Part shown: positions 12,001 to 23,760 of the stretch, in pieces
How positions within the stretch are numbered: the stretch's first letter is position 1
How the letters are laid out: each line of letters opens with the position of its first letter
Source of the DNA: Alitta virens
Taxonomy: Eukaryota > Annelida > Polychaeta > Phyllodocida > Nereididae
Length of the DNA: 64,000 nt
NCBI GenBank assembly: GCA_932294295.1
Contig: OW028584.1
Span: forward strand, 6,385,407-6,449,406
Reading direction: 5' to 3'
Made by a program: the position numbers and the translations under genes
Notes under the pieces: model-generated
Database searches by the model: none
What the model was told of the DNA's origin: nothing
Seen by the model: the letters and a program-made list of their open reading frames with translations, nothing else

Positions 12001-15000
12001 AAAAAAGAAATGTTTGGCGATGTGTACACGATGTCAATACGGTCTCAACAAGGAGGTAACACGAGTGTCCCGGAAGAGTGCGGAGTGAACCGGATTTTAC
12101 ACAGTGCCTTCAAGGATATAACCGGTCTTTACACCGTGTTTATTTGTGTGGAACCGTGTTAGGCCTTGTACTCTCCGGCGTTAATGGCGGCGAATTATTC
12201 ATGCCCGGTTGACGCCGGACGTAGCCGGAGATACCACAAAGTATGCCCGAGTCAATACGGAGATTCCCGGAGATCGGCGAAGTCTACTGGGAGTCTACAC
12301 GGATTAAATACTCCGGGACCTCCGGCATGAAAAATTGAACATGTTTAATTTTTTTCCCGGAGTCCCAAGGTGGTCCCGGATCGGCCGGGACAATGCCGGA
12401 AATAAACACGAGGTCTACACGCTATTACCGGAGTTTGCCGGAGCTATACTCCTGGACAATCCGGCATCTGATCCGGCTATGTGTGAAGGGACCTTAAGCA
12501 ACGCTAAATGTAAAACTTGGCAATTTTACATAACAAAAGGATTCACTTGATTGTGATTTTCCCCTTATCTCAATATTAAGGCCACCTCATCAATAGGACA
12601 ATCGAATTTTCCCCCAAAAGTGGTCTTAATAGGGAGCTTCTGCATTAAACTTCATATAAAATAAATCACACTCTTCAGTTTGAAGTTTATATTTCTTTTT
12701 TTACAACAGTGTCATTTAGTTCATTGCAATGTATTTTTAATGTCAACATTTACTCCAAAAATGAAAAATGCAAAAAAGAAATGTGTACAGCAAACATTAA
12801 GTGCAGGTACGTTTAACTGACTTTATTGGAGATGGTATTCACAACATCCCTAAAATTGCGATCTGACCTTAAGAAAACACAAAGCTGCAAAAAGTGAAAA
12901 GTTTCTCCTGCACTATGTCCACACAAGGAGGAAATGTAAACATTTCCTGACTATTTGTATCACGATTTTATGCGTTTATGACAGAAAACTTAGCAAGAAA
13001 CATGACCGATATTATCCTGATTATTGAACATCGAAAGTTGTACGGACCTGATCTTAGACAATATACAGATTAGGAATACAAAGATTGGTCACTTCCTTAT
13101 TTGCATAAGCCAAGCACAAAGGATTATGGGATTGCCAGGGCCAGTATATAATCAGTTCCCTCAGTGTTTGGCCTTGAAAGTCCTGTGTCACCTCGTGGCT
13201 AGAGTAGTAACACTGTGGGTGAAGACCTCAAACCCCAGTGGCCAACACAGTGCTCTGCGTTATGCACACTCCAGCTTTGCCCGAGCGATCTGCTGTTCAC
13301 TTAAGCGCCGTTATTTATCGGTTATTCATTGTGTATACATGTTCACAGTCAGAGGACAAACCATATGCCGAGTTGGCTGACCTGAAATCGCGTGTCACGT
13401 GAGTTTAGGGGTAATTAAAGAAATGCTAATGCTAAAATCAGTTTCGGGTGATGAAAATACTACAGTACACAACTTTTTAATGTCTAGCACAAATATTAAC
13501 AAAGTTATAAGCGGTTTTTTTGCCCCTGCTTATTGAAAAGATTTGCGCCAACTCAGCCTTTGCAGTGTTCTCTGCCTGTGAACTAGCGTCCACAATGAAT
13601 AACCAATAATAAAAAACGGCGCTAAAGTGAACAGCTTAGTAGCTCGGGCAAACTCCAGCTATGACTGTCCAACTCCCCCATATCTTATTCTTAATATTTT
13701 TAAACGTAACATAGCTCTCTTCCTGCTCGGTGGCCATGGGCTAAAGCTTTGGCCAGTCAGTAGTCGCCGAAGTGTTCTTGAGCATTCAATCAAACTGACT
13801 ACATTTCACACTTGGGATTTACAGAAGTGTTGATGTGATATCATGCTGTTATAAGAAGCTCTGGCCAATCCCTAAGTTTGTTGTTTGCCCAAATAATTGT
13901 TGATTCAAGGGAGGGTCTTCAAAATCAATGTGGGCCAGAAGGTATTGAAGCAAGTTTTAATTATTTGATTCAATTGCCCCCTCCCCACCCACTAGTTCAT
14001 TGCTTGCTTTATGCTCTCACTCGCATACGTCACACGGTCAGTTGTGGTGTGTTGCTGGGACTCCGTGTGGTCAGTTTGATTGAACAAGCAGTAATGAATT
14101 TGTTTCGACTTGTCCTGCTGAAGCATACACATGAGATAAAGGTCTGACATTCAGGCTGCTCCACTGTCCATACCATAACTCTCAAGTCTTTCTTTACAAA
14201 TGCATTACATTAGTTTCAATGGCTTTAGCCGGACAGTTCTGATTAGTGGCAAGTAGCATCGTACAGCAAGAGTGGTCTGGCTTCGTCTATGTTCAATTTG
14301 ATAGGCCATTTTTAATGAAACTAACTGTAAATAGCTCCGTACTTTATTATCATTTCATTTATTGCAGATGAACAACAGCACACAAAGGTGAACCAATGGG
14401 CGGTCAGCAATGTCACTAACCAATACAACTTCACCGGTTATGAGTTCGAAGTCACTACAGAACAAACATCACAAAACAACGATGAAGTAACAATCGGTAC
14501 CACTCAATCGACACCAACTTCCACAGAAAATGACCAAACGATTACCAGTTGGATGATTCCTATTGGAGCATTGCCACCTCCTCAAAACATGGGATCAGGC
14601 AATCCAGATGCATATCCTTCGTTTCCCGGAGGCAGAAGTGAAAGGGGACCAGGGGGAGGTAGAGATAGAAGTATGATTCCGTTGGGCCAACCAAGAGAGG
14701 TCGAAACCATCACAACTAAAAAACCATTCTCGACAACTTTAACGACATCAACAACATCAACAACATCATCTACCACACAAAGAGTATTAGACTCAACAAC
14801 AAACGAAGCAGGTTCAGATCCTACTGTCGTCACCGATACAAGTCCTACGGAGCCTGTAGAAACAGGTTCTAAGGGGAACGTAGAATCTGAAATTGATGTA
14901 AAAATTGCCTTAATGAAATTAGAACAGAAACAAAGAATCCAAGATATTTTAGTTTCACTAATATTGACGCTTTTTGGAATAGGTGCCATTTGCACAATCT

Positions 15001-15752
15001 GCACTGTGATGATAGTAAAAGGTGTGTTCAAAAAGGAACGCTGTCGATTGTGTATCTTTTGTTTCAAATGCGTTTATACTCAATCTCCAAATCCAAACGA
15101 CTCCGCAGTGTCTGATTCTAGTCAGCAACTAGACTCCGACGATTCGAGTCAAGAAGTTTCCGCAGATAGTGAATCACAAAACACCAGCGATGGCCATAAC
15201 AGAAGTAACAGTTCACATCATCGAGCTATGGAGACATCGTTTACTGTTCATTTCCATGGTTTGCCGTCATATTCAGAAGCAATATCGACACCTCAACTCG
15301 CTAGTGAATTGTCATCGGTACCCGTTCCACCTGTAACTGCCAATGACGGGACACTTTATACCCAAGTTCCGCACCTTCATCGATCAACCTCTAGCTTGCC
15401 GTCTTACGAGGAAGCTTGCAAAACCAGTGATTCTCATCCGAAGCCTTTGTCCTACACTCATTCTTTGCCCTCACCAAGACTGAGAACCTCGCCTGTGTAT
15501 GTTTGGCCTGAACAAATAGAACAATCTCAACAACCGGAACAATTACAATCGGAGCTAGATAATGAATTCCAAAGTGGAAATCTGCAAACATCCCAACGAG
15601 ATTCCCAGTCGAGCCAATCCGACTTGGAGACAACTGCGGAAAATAACATTAGTCACAGTTCCTCCAGCTCTGATATCATGCCAGACGACGATAGCTTGCA
15701 TAGTGTCACAGAGATCAGTGGGTCACATCAAGATATGAACGAGTCGGAATGA
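9086..15752 (+). CDS. Two-pass membrane protein with LPSY (LPxY) WW-ligand motifs, 507 aa
   Basis: Join 9086-9224 and 14368-15752 (phase 1 junction, G|AT, giving Asp47), 507 residues plus stop. Exon 1 begins at an ATG directly after a good acceptor (tgtatattttcag), so a 5' UTR exon probably lies upstream. Segment 1 (about residues 20-42, CCFWIVTIIVVLVG...) is a membrane anchor preceded by a short polar stretch. Residues 47-235 are Thr/Ser-rich with N-glycosylation sequons. Segment 2 spans about residues 240-263 (ILVSLILTLFGIGAICTICT), then a basic, cysteine-rich juxtamembrane run (CRLCIFCFKC, 272-281). The tail is Ser/Gln/Glu-rich with GLPSYSEA and SLPSYEEA (345-348 and 390-393), spaced 45 residues. 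LPxY/PPxY peptides are known ligands of NEDD4-type WW domains, so a ligase-adaptor role is inferred. I do not recognise the family. The 5143-nt intron is full of transposons. Confidence 0.85.
9225..10127 (+). other. First part of the intron, unique sequence
   Basis: AT-rich intronic DNA without recognisable repeats or coding potential. Confidence 0.5.
10128..10223. mobile_element. Small palindromic MITE
   Basis: Ends are perfect inverted repeats of 17 nt: GGAGGGTATTATCGACA at 10128-10144 and its complement at 10207-10223. A partial direct copy of the left end lies at 10147-10162. Confidence 0.75.
10249..10864. mobile_element. PIF/Harbinger-like MITE with TAA target duplication, copy 1
   Basis: 616 bp. 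The left end AGCCCCCTTCACACATAGCC and right end GGCTATGTGTGAAGAGGGCT are inverted repeats; similarity continues inward through gatcagacgccgga. It is flanked on both sides by TAA (10246-10248, 10865-10867), the 3-bp target typical of PIF/Harbinger. It is GC-rich relative to its surroundings, full of 'ccggag' words, and has no transposase frame. Confidence 0.85.
11215..11605 (+). mobile_element. Dispersed element of about 390 bp, copy 1
   Basis: A diverged copy lies in reverse at 32188-32575 ('cattcacttcattgtcttct', 'agccttgctgggttcactat', 'gtgatgacgtcacgatactc'). The ends carry a short inverted repeat, TTAAAGCT...AGCTTTAA. Non-autonomous; family not recognised. Confidence 0.7.
11900..12494. 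mobile_element. PIF/Harbinger-like MITE with TAA target duplication, copy 2
   Basis: 595 bp. Starts AGGCCCCTTCACACATAGCC and ends GGCTATGTGTGAAGGGACCT, flanked by TAA at 11897-11899 and 12495-12497. Colinear with copy 1 (10249-10864) in the same orientation with many substitutions and small indels, so the two are separate insertions rather than a recent local duplication. Confidence 0.85.
12570..12650. repeat. 'ggtggtcttaat' repeat fragment
   Basis: Contains 'attaaggccacctcatcaat' and the inverse 'aaaagtggtcttaataggga', the end signature of the element family seen at 3065-3450. Confidence 0.5.
13267..13657. mobile_element. MITE with ~110-bp terminal inverted repeats
   Basis: The left arm at 13270-13378 (ctttgcccgag..., 'gctgttcactt', 'gcgccgtta', 'ggttattcattgtg') is matched in inverse by 13545-13654 ('cacaatgaataacc', 'ggcgctaaagtgaacagc', 'agctcgggcaaac'). 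The roughly 165-bp centre has no coding capacity. An open frame of 118 codons covering 13024-13380 runs into the left arm and is not judged a gene. Confidence 0.75.
13785..14084 (+). mobile_element. TIR element 'TTCAATCAAACTGACTAC', copy 1
   Basis: 300 bp bounded by TTCAATCAAACTGACTACA and the inverse TGTGGTCAGTTTGATTGAA. A second copy lies in opposite orientation at 26928-27240 with the same internal sequence (for example 'catacgtcacacggtcagtt'). Non-autonomous. Confidence 0.8.
14226..14335 (+). repeat. Dispersed ~110-bp repeat fragment just before exon 2
   Basis: Similar to 53772-53882 (gccggacagttctgattagt versus gccagacaattctgttcagt; 'ggccatttttaatgaaacta' versus 'ggccgtttttaatggaacta'). 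It ends 32 nt before the acceptor of exon 2, so it may contribute to the branch-point region. Confidence 0.65.
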
Positions 15753-16080
15753 ATGAACACCTGAATATATTTCTATCATGTTTAAGAATGCATACACTTG
15801 CTGATAATTTCAAAGGTCCATGACTAGATAGTATCAGTGGTATGAGATGATCATGATATCAATTCTTTTGTTTATTTCAATTGTTTGCAATTAATTGTTC
15901 AAAGAGGGTAAATGGAATGCTGGACATTCCAATACTAAGGTTGCTTTACACTATATTTACACTGTATATTCATTGATGATAAACTTTAAGTTTAATATTG
16001 TAAGTGTTAATGTTATATAATGCCATGTACATCCAAGCCGTCCTAGTCAGTTATAACCCAATAAATGTGACATTGCAATA
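15753..16080 (+). other. 3' UTR and poly(A) signal of the LPSY gene
   Basis: A canonical AATAAA at 16060-16065 lies 308 nt after the TGA stop and is followed by a GT/T-containing stretch (gttctgcgttttattt). Cleavage is expected near 16080. No other gene is seen in this interval. Confidence 0.65.
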
Positions 16081-16207
16081 GTTCTGCGTTTTATTTTAGT
16101 CACAGACAACAAGTGAAAGTTAGTTAAAACATGTGAAATACCTCAGGACATGTGTTATCACGGCTGTCATCCTTGACACTTGGAGTTGTTTTGAGTTGCA
16201 GTTCTGA

Positions 16208-16275
16208 TGGAATACACCAGATGTCGCGTTAGTAAATTTCAGACTGATTCGTGTCGCCCTCTGGTGTATTTTCTT
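16208..16275. mobile_element. Tiny palindromic element (CACCAGA..GCCCTCTGGTG)
   Basis: 'gaatacaccagatgtcgc' and 'gtgtcgccctctggtgtatt' form an imperfect inverted repeat of about 18 nt around a 25-nt centre. Confidence 0.45.
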
Positions 16276-16639
16276 TTAACCTTTAGAACTCATTGATCTC
16301 AGTCTATGTCCTGTCCCTCAAAGTCATCATGGTTGTCTAAATTGTCCAAATGAAATAACCAAATACGTAGATCCATCCTAAAGGAAGTCGGTACTATATA
16401 CATGGTTTAGGTTTTCTAGGCCGTACCCTAGGGGGGCAGTCAAAGTAACACTTCTGATGTTCAGTAACATAAATATATAATTCTAGGGGTCCCCCCCCCC
16501 CGCAGGCTACGGCCCTGGTTGGTATTAATATTATTATTATGAATTTATTCGCATAAAGTAAATTTGTATGAATTAAAATTGTACATAAGCTTTCAACACA
16601 TAAAGTCAGTTTCAGCAACAGTTTAGCCTGGAAGGAGAA

Positions 16640-17165
16640 GAGTCTTAATTGTCCCAACGTTCCATAAGTTCTTCTACCATTGTTGGCACATACGGTTTAA
16701 ACTTGAACTGGAGACAGCTAACAGCACAATGCCAACATGATGTTTACAGTTTTGGTTTATAAGTCCATTGTACAAGAAACTGTTGTTCAGGATATTTAGT
16801 TTAAACCTAACACCCAGCTGATAAAACTTGTAAGCTCGCTTTTCTGCACAAAGACAGAACGAGGGCATTGTCATTGGTAGTCCTCATCATAATCATGCTC
16901 ATACACGCTTGCAACATTTCTTCCAGGCAGTCTCTATCTTGCTTAAACAAGGCATACTCAAGTCCCAGGCTTGACTGCCATAAAATGGGCAACATTTGCT
17001 TTCAAACAAGCGAAGGTGATTTCCTAAGTGCTTCACTTTACTCCATTCAACAGTCTTACCATCGAAGTATAATGCGCTAAGTGAGTTTTTATCAATTCCA
17101 AAAGCAACACATACAGTCTTTGAGGCAGCAAATAATTTCATAGTCCTTCACAGACTGTAATCATA
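16640..17165 (-). pseudogene. Non-LTR retrotransposon (LINE) RT C-terminal fragment
   Basis: On minus, 17165 to 16640 encodes pieces resembling the region after the RT domain of LINEs: 'VEWSKVKHLGNHL' (the usual xxVxHLGxxL motif), 'FYGSQAWDLS' (xYGSxxWxLS) and 'IETAWKKCCKRV' (TAWRKxxRRI-type). The frame is broken by stops and shifts, and both the endonuclease and the catalytic YxDD region are missing. A dead, 5'-truncated copy downstream of the LPSY gene. Confidence 0.65.
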
Positions 17166-20100
17166 GACTCCAGCTAAACAAGCTAAAGTAGGAGCCATAA
17201 TTACCAAGTCTGTAGGCAAAACTTAAGGCACCCAACAAATGTGTGACCAATATGGCACCAAGACTGCATCAGTAAGTTGGATGGTGAGCATTGGTATGGC
17301 ACCATCGTTGGCCAAGGGGCCATCATTCAGTTCATAAAGCAATCATTTGGTAAACAATGGTGAAGGGAGCATCTATCACGCCTCCCCAGCAACTTCTGGT
17401 GGGGGGGGGGGGGGGGGGGGGCAGCCTTAGCTAGCCTTCCATAAGTTCTTGACTGGGGCCAACCTATCTTAGAGTCAGGGCCAACCTCCCAGTCAAAATC
17501 TCAGGGTAACTCAGGCCACCTTTATGTTTTTAAATATGATATTATTGAGTATTTCAAGAAGCTGTATGGCGCAAGAATATCTTCCCATATTGTAAGCCAT
17601 ATGAATTAGCCAATATATCTTCGTTTACAGTTATTAGTAAGTAAAAAATTTTCTATTTTTGAGGCGTTCTCAGTAGAATCTGAAGTTATTTCCCTTTCCA
17701 ATCTAAAAATGATGTGTCCCCTGTCCCTGCCACGTTAGTTTTGTACCCCCCCCCCCCCCACATCCTGGGCCTCGGATATCACTGTAAAACCTTGCAAGGC
17801 TGTTTTTGTGGAGACTCAATTTATTTGGATCTAAAAATGATCTACAGGCACAGTGTATACAGTTCCTCTTTTGTTATATTTAATATTTGTCGAATTTGTC
17901 TAGAAACAGTATATAGCTATAGAAGGCCTATTAACAAATGATTAAGTGTTGTTAATCATGACATGGAATTGACAGTCAAACACACAAGCATATCAGCATG
18001 TATAAACCAAAAATTAGATATGGAACTTGGCTGGGACCTGCCTAAGCGTAAATGCGATAGGCAGGCCGGTGCTGTCCATCTCCCATGGCTGTTTGGCTAA
18101 GCACTGAATTTTCTGATTGGCTGTGCTATTTTTAGACTGGGGAACACTTCTGGTCCACGCATTTTCAATGTTAAAGGCAGAGATGCGCATGCACGCTACC
18201 GGGAGGAATCCCTCCCGGCTAATGGCAGCCCCTACCTGCGTACTGCGTCAGCTAGTCGCAGCGGGCCAGTGAACATATGGAATATGCCTTCAGTACTTTT
18301 GGAGAGCACTGTATAGCAGTATAGGTATATTAATTGTGAGGGATGTCACTACTTTGATTTCATAATTGTAAACAATATCCATGCACGTAATCCTAATATT
18401 TTAATTATGTTACACATTTTGTTAGTAGTTTTAAAATTAACACATTTGTACATTATCAAATTTGCTGATGCCACTGAATATTGCCAAGGATTCATAATTT
18501 CAATCCACATGTTTTGTACCAGCTAGTTTTCTTTCTCTATCTACGCATAACCTATCATTCAATTTTAAACCATCAAGACACATTACTCCCACAAGCTCTA
18601 ATAAACGTCAATGTACTCTGCTCAGAATTATGGAATTTTCAAGATTTTCTTGTGTGGCACACCATATTAAAGTCTACATTGTTACACACCACTGGAAAGA
18701 GTACTTCTGAATCTGCAGAATATATTTCCATCATCACTGTACCTTAATTGGTTGGAAAGTAAAAAAAAAGTTAAATCACTTGGATACATATTCCTACTTA
18801 CGTTGCAAGGATTCTACTAGGAGTCGGGGTCTGGGCACCTGTACGGCAAGTAAAAAATTTGAGGTTAGGCAATGTTTTAAAATATAAACTTACTGAAAAG
18901 AGGAGGATTCAAGCTTTCAGTATCTTCCCGAGCTCTGTAGCTCAATTTGGAGCTGAGATATGAGATGCTGAAAATGGCAACTTTTGGCGCCCTCTAGCAT
19001 ATATACATGGTTTACCTGCTAGCCCTCCTTTACTAGGCAAAAACCATCATATTTTGTTTTCAAAAATGGGGGGGGGGGGGCGGTTCATATTGTCTGAGCA
19101 ACCCCCTCCATTATTAGCTATTATTAAGTTTTCTCCATATTAAATTAGCTTAAATTGTATTAAAGTCCTTCAGCCAGTCTTCAGATCCGAGATTTTTGAT
19201 AATATAAAAAAAAAACATAACAATATAACCTCATAATAAAATTACAGTGTTAAGAAAAACACACACACACAAAAATAAAAATAAATAAACATTGCAATAT
19301 CGATATAACTCCAAAAACAATATATTTAACTTCAATATATGGGAAGTTAAAAACGACTTTCCAAAAGTCAGTATAAGCTCTAGCTCAGCAACCCAATATA
19401 GCTGCTCTTACTGCCAACACACAGATATCGATTGATTTCTCGTTGACAACGAGAGAGATCGAATTCAATGCGTGTGAGCTGAGGTTCACTGAAGCATAAC
19501 TGGTAGACCTACTTTTGACATGGCCGGCTAGCAGCTCAGCACAGCTATAAACATTAGAAGTTGAGTCATTGCTTACAACAGGAGTGTCACAGGTGAGTCC
19601 TACATTGTGACAGTGTTGTCACAGGTGTAATTTAATTCACAGGTGTAACATTAATTTTCGTGGTTTCTACATTTAAATGCATCATGTAGATAGTATTTTA
19701 CAGTTATATTTCAGCTAATTACACTGCAAAAATGGTAAATATTGGCATATTAGAACAGTGCAATATATTCTCAGAGTGTCATAACCTGTTCTAGATAACG
19801 TAATTATGTGCAGTTTTCGCACTATTTCTGACCTTTAATATGTAGCATCTAAAATGCTAGTTAGGCCTATATGTACAGCTTTTAATCATTAAATTTTACT
19901 GGGGGAGCTGCACAATTTATTTTATGAGTACTATATTATGCTATAAGTGTCTTTGCCTGTTCTGAATCATTTTAGTAATATTTGCCCAGCTGTCACAGCA
20001 GTTTTCAAATGTGATTGTTGTATTTCACCGTGTAATATGCAGTCAATTTATAAAATTTAATAAGAATATATATTTTTAGCTGGTGTTCAGTATATGTTTC

Positions 20101-20183
20101 AATTTGTGAGATGGTCTTGATAATGAGGTGGTCTTAATAGTGAGGTGGTCTGTATGATGTATGTTGTCCTAGAGTGGGCTTAT

Positions 20184-20186
<3 letters not shown>
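17166..20186. other. Non-coding spacer with homopolymer tracts
   Basis: No gene recognised. Notable items are a 21-base G run at 17401-17421, a C run near 17746, a G run near 19068-19080, a locally GC-rich stretch at about 18180-18270, and a CA run near 19260. Nothing suggests exons or RNA genes. Confidence 0.5.
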
Positions 20187-20214
<28 letters not shown>

Positions 20215-20468
20215 TATCTTATCTTGTCTTGTCTTGTCTTGTCTTGTCTTGTCCTATCTCATCTCATCTCGTCTCGTCTCGTCTTATCTTATCTTATCTT
20301 ATCTTATCTTATCTTCTTATCTTATCTTATCTTATCTTATCTTATCTTATCTTATCTTATCTTATCTTATCTTATCTCGTCTTGTCTAATCTTTATCTTA
20401 TCTTATCTTATCTTATCTTATCTTATCTTATCTTATCTTATCTTATCTTATTTTATATTATTTATTTA
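20187..20468 (+). repeat. (CTTAT)n pentanucleotide microsatellite
   Basis: About 55 units of CTTAT with an internal block of CTTGT and CTCGT/CTCAT variants at about 20223-20283, followed by a G run at 20470-20480. Confidence 0.95.
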
Positions 20469-20699
20469 GGGGGGGGGGGGTTTACCTCCTACCCCCTGAG
20501 TTAGTGTTAAACGTGATGGGCATTATAATTGGAAAAAATCCATAGATGCCATATCTCAAAACTCATCAATACACGATAATCAATCAATGATTGACTCCAC
20601 AATTGGCAATAATTGATGATCAGCAGCACTGAAGTTGTACGCATACCACGTCTGTAAATTAACGATCATTCATTTTTACAGGCTACACTCAGATTGCAT

Positions 20700-21125
20700 T
20701 CTTTTAAAGGGCACCATCACATCAAGCAAAACCTTGTCATTAAGATCATTGGTGAACATTTTACTGGCCTTACTGGCGAAGTGGTCTTAATAGAGAGGTC
20801 AAGTTTAGTCATATTTTAGTTATAATGCACTGGGTAGTTTTAATAGCGAAGTAGTCTTAAGATAACAAGGTGTACATAAAATACAATATTATAGCCAAAC
20901 TACATGGCCTAATGTGCCACATGCATTTTCCATGAGAAGGATAAACGCATGGAAAACGCATGGTTTTTGCCTAATTATAATGAGGTGAAAACCATGCGTT
21001 TATCCAAAAGCATGGAAAACGTACGCGGCACATTTGGCCATGTACACTTGGGTCAAAAATTTGGTCTAAACTACAAAAGTGGCCTTTATAGTGAGGTGGT
21101 CTTAATAGCGAGGCAGGCTTCTATC
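20700..21125. repeat. 'gaggtggtcttaata' repeats split by a MITE
   Basis: Words such as gcgaagtggtcttaatagag (20776) and gtgaggtggtcttaatagcg (21090) flank the nested-palindrome MITE at 20903-21042, suggesting the MITE landed inside an older element of this family. Confidence 0.5.
20903..21042. mobile_element. Nested-palindrome MITE, copy 2
   Basis: CATGGCCTAATGTGCCACAT ... inverse, flanked by TA on both sides. The centre (attataatgaggtgaaa) is in the opposite orientation to copies 3, 5 and 6. Confidence 0.9.
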
Positions 21126-21587
21126 TTAACTTAAATATAACACGTATTATCTGAGCACCATTCCCATGACCTTTGATATAAATACAGCCCAATGGTGGCA
21201 CTGAATCTGTCTAGTCATGCAATATGTACAAGATTGAAGCTCAGAGAGGTCATGATTCTTGTTCATATAAAATTATCATATTATAGATGCAGTCAGCCTT
21301 TCTTTCTTTTTATTAGACCTGATTATTGAACCAGAATAACTGCATTACAACCAAATTTGAGGTCTACATTTAGGCCTAGATACAGTTATGTTATGGCTCA
21401 ATATTATAGGTGCGAGTGTATGTAAATGATGGCCTACTTGTACTAAAATTGTATATAAAATGGTATATTAAATATTAAATTGAAGTAATTTGACATAAAT
21501 GTAAATTAATCAATTTACTGTGAGTGTGCAAATATAGAATATGGAAATATATAAATTCTAGTTAATTACTTGGCATTTTAAATATTT

Positions 21588-21649
21588 CCAGATAAAAAGA
21601 TAGACAGCTAGACAGACAGACAGATAGATAGACAGCTAGACAGATAGAC

Positions 21650-21708
<59 letters not shown>

Positions 21709-21895
21709 GAGATAGATAGATGGATAGATGGATATATATATATATATAGATAGATAGATAGATAGACAGAGATAGATAGACAGAGATAGATAGATAGACA
21801 GATAGAAAGTCAGACAGATAGACATCTAGACAGACAGAGAGATATATAGATGGATAGATAGATAGAAGCCAGACAGACGGATAGACAAATAGATA
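21588..21895 (-). repeat. (TATC/TGTC)n microsatellite
   Basis: GATA/GACA repeat on plus with a short TA run at about 21734-21747. Confidence 0.95.
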
Positions 21896-22530
21896 GACAT
21901 ATTATTATTTTACTTCTAGATATATAGAAATTGGCCAATACCTTTAACACTACACTATACAAATAGCCTTACAACATATGGTCATTTGTATATATACATA
22001 TAACCTAAAAACTACATTTATCGATCATAAAGTCCATGAAAATATATCCTTTGTACATTCACGGTCATAATGTTCATTATATTTGTGCATGCAATGATTT
22101 TTGTGCCCATACATTTAAGTGGAGTGACCCGTTTAAGGCAAAGATACACTGTTACTTATGGTAATGTTTTTGCTGAGGATTTTTCCTCACACGAAGGTAT
22201 TCAAATTTCTTTTAAATATTGTTTAAATATGCTAATTTATGCATAAGAATGTATCCGTATGCAAAAACGCATTTCTAGACCTGCACATTGAGTACAAATG
22301 CTCATACTGTGTGTTAAATATAAGGTGAATTATACTATGCATTGATGTGTATACATTTTAGAATTGATGATTTTTTTTTAAATCAAAATGTACGAATGTA
22401 TTTTTTAACAAAAGTAGCCATGAGATATGCATGATATATATATATAATTCTATAAATTATGTATAATATTAAATCTTGGACATATATTATTTTTTTTTTT
22501 ATATTAGTTAACTTGGTAATGGATGGTGCT
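21896..22530. other. Non-coding AT-rich spacer
   Basis: No coding or RNA feature recognised. Confidence 0.5.
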
Positions 22531-22537
22531 TTGTATC

Positions 22538-22675
22538 GGGTGTCTATGCTGAGGCAAGCTTAAAGACCCCACCCACGGGCTAAATATGTGACATTGTGTG
22601 GACTCCAAAGCTTATCAACCCTGGGTGGCAAGTACTTGCCTTAGAGGGCTGCACTATACTTATAGTATAGTAATT
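22538..22675 (+). mobile_element. SINE family I, 5'-truncated
   Basis: Shows 'gggtgtctatgctgaggcaa', 'aaagaccccacccacgggct', 'gtgtggactccaaagc' and the family 3' end 'cttgccttagagggctgcac'. Confidence 0.75.
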
Positions 22676-23042
22676 CATGTTATTTAGGAATATTTTCTAC
22701 ATTTTTTCAATTTAAGAAGATATTTTATTTTATAAAACTTTCTTAAATTATATTTTTGTGTAATTTAAGGAAATTTTGTTAAATCAGCACAAAAGTAATT
22801 GTTGACTCGTTTAAAGAACTTTCCATTTTTGTCTAAAAATACAATCACAAGTCTACCTGAGCTATTTATAGAATAATCGATAGGTAAATTGCTTCCAATC
22901 GTCTGCTTCAGGCTTTTTGTATTATTCCGAAGACTCTACATGCTTCTAAAGAAAGCAACATGTCAATAATCACATGCTGCTTACACGATTTCCACATATT
23001 CTGTATTGATCTGTCATACTTCATACATTGAATTACGCTAAA
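22676..23042. other. Non-coding spacer
   Basis: AT-rich, no feature recognised. Confidence 0.45.
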
Positions 23043-23222
23043 TACAGGAAAATCCCGAAATTGGGGACCCGCAATTTAGATTACCTAGATTTTGAGACCG
23101 CTTTTTAATGGCGCCAAAAACGGATAGCAATGGTCAAAAAGAATTCATAATTGGACCACCTCGATATTAAGACCACTTCAGTGAACCCCAAGGGTGTTCT
23201 TAATTCCGATGTTTATCTGTAT
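23043..23222. mobile_element. MITE-like element, TACAG...CTGTA ends
   Basis: Starts TACAGGAAAATCCCGAAATT and ends 'ttaattccgatgtttatctgta', with 'gaccacctcgatattaagac' inside. Same end style as 3065-3450 but without the amplified core. Confidence 0.5.
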
Positions 23223-23760
23223 AACATTTTAATATCTTATAATCTGAAGAAACCTGCGCGTGGCAATATTCAAGCTAGATGTCTGCTGGAATTAAGAAGT
23301 ATTTTAAACTTACTTTAGCAAGACTATTTTGTATATGACTTTATGAGGCTAAATACTATTATTTATTTATTTACATGTCAAGTTAAAAACCCAATTTAAA
23401 TGGAATATATATTAAGATTTTTTTAATTACTTTACATGCTGTTATAAAGATATGTACAGACGGATTTATATAAATTAATAAACTCATTTAAACTGGCTTT
23501 AATCATTACTAAAAAGTTATTTTATTAACGTGTTAAGTGGAATAAACTCATGTAAATGTCACTGTAAATATAACAATTTTGTGGAATTTCCTAACATGCA
23601 ATTGTTAGAAATAGAGACGGATTTAGTATAAGTTTATGAACTATATATTTCCTTGTGTTTATTTTTTTATTATACCTTAAAACAATATAACAATATGTTG
23701 TCAAAATAATTTGACTGAACTAGGGGCTATAAACTTTTGTAAGAATTATACAATGGAAAA
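23223..23760. other. Non-coding AT-rich spacer
   Basis: No feature recognised; leads directly into the 69-bp array. Confidence 0.45.

Noticed and set aside
13024..13380. 118-codon open frame
   Set aside because: It runs from unique DNA into the arm of an inverted-repeat element; no acceptor/donor or recognisable domain.
14999..15090. The CRLCIFCFKC run as a zinc finger or LITAF-type domain
   Set aside because: Spacing does not fit a known finger, and the second half of a LITAF CxxC pair is absent; kept as a juxtamembrane cysteine cluster.
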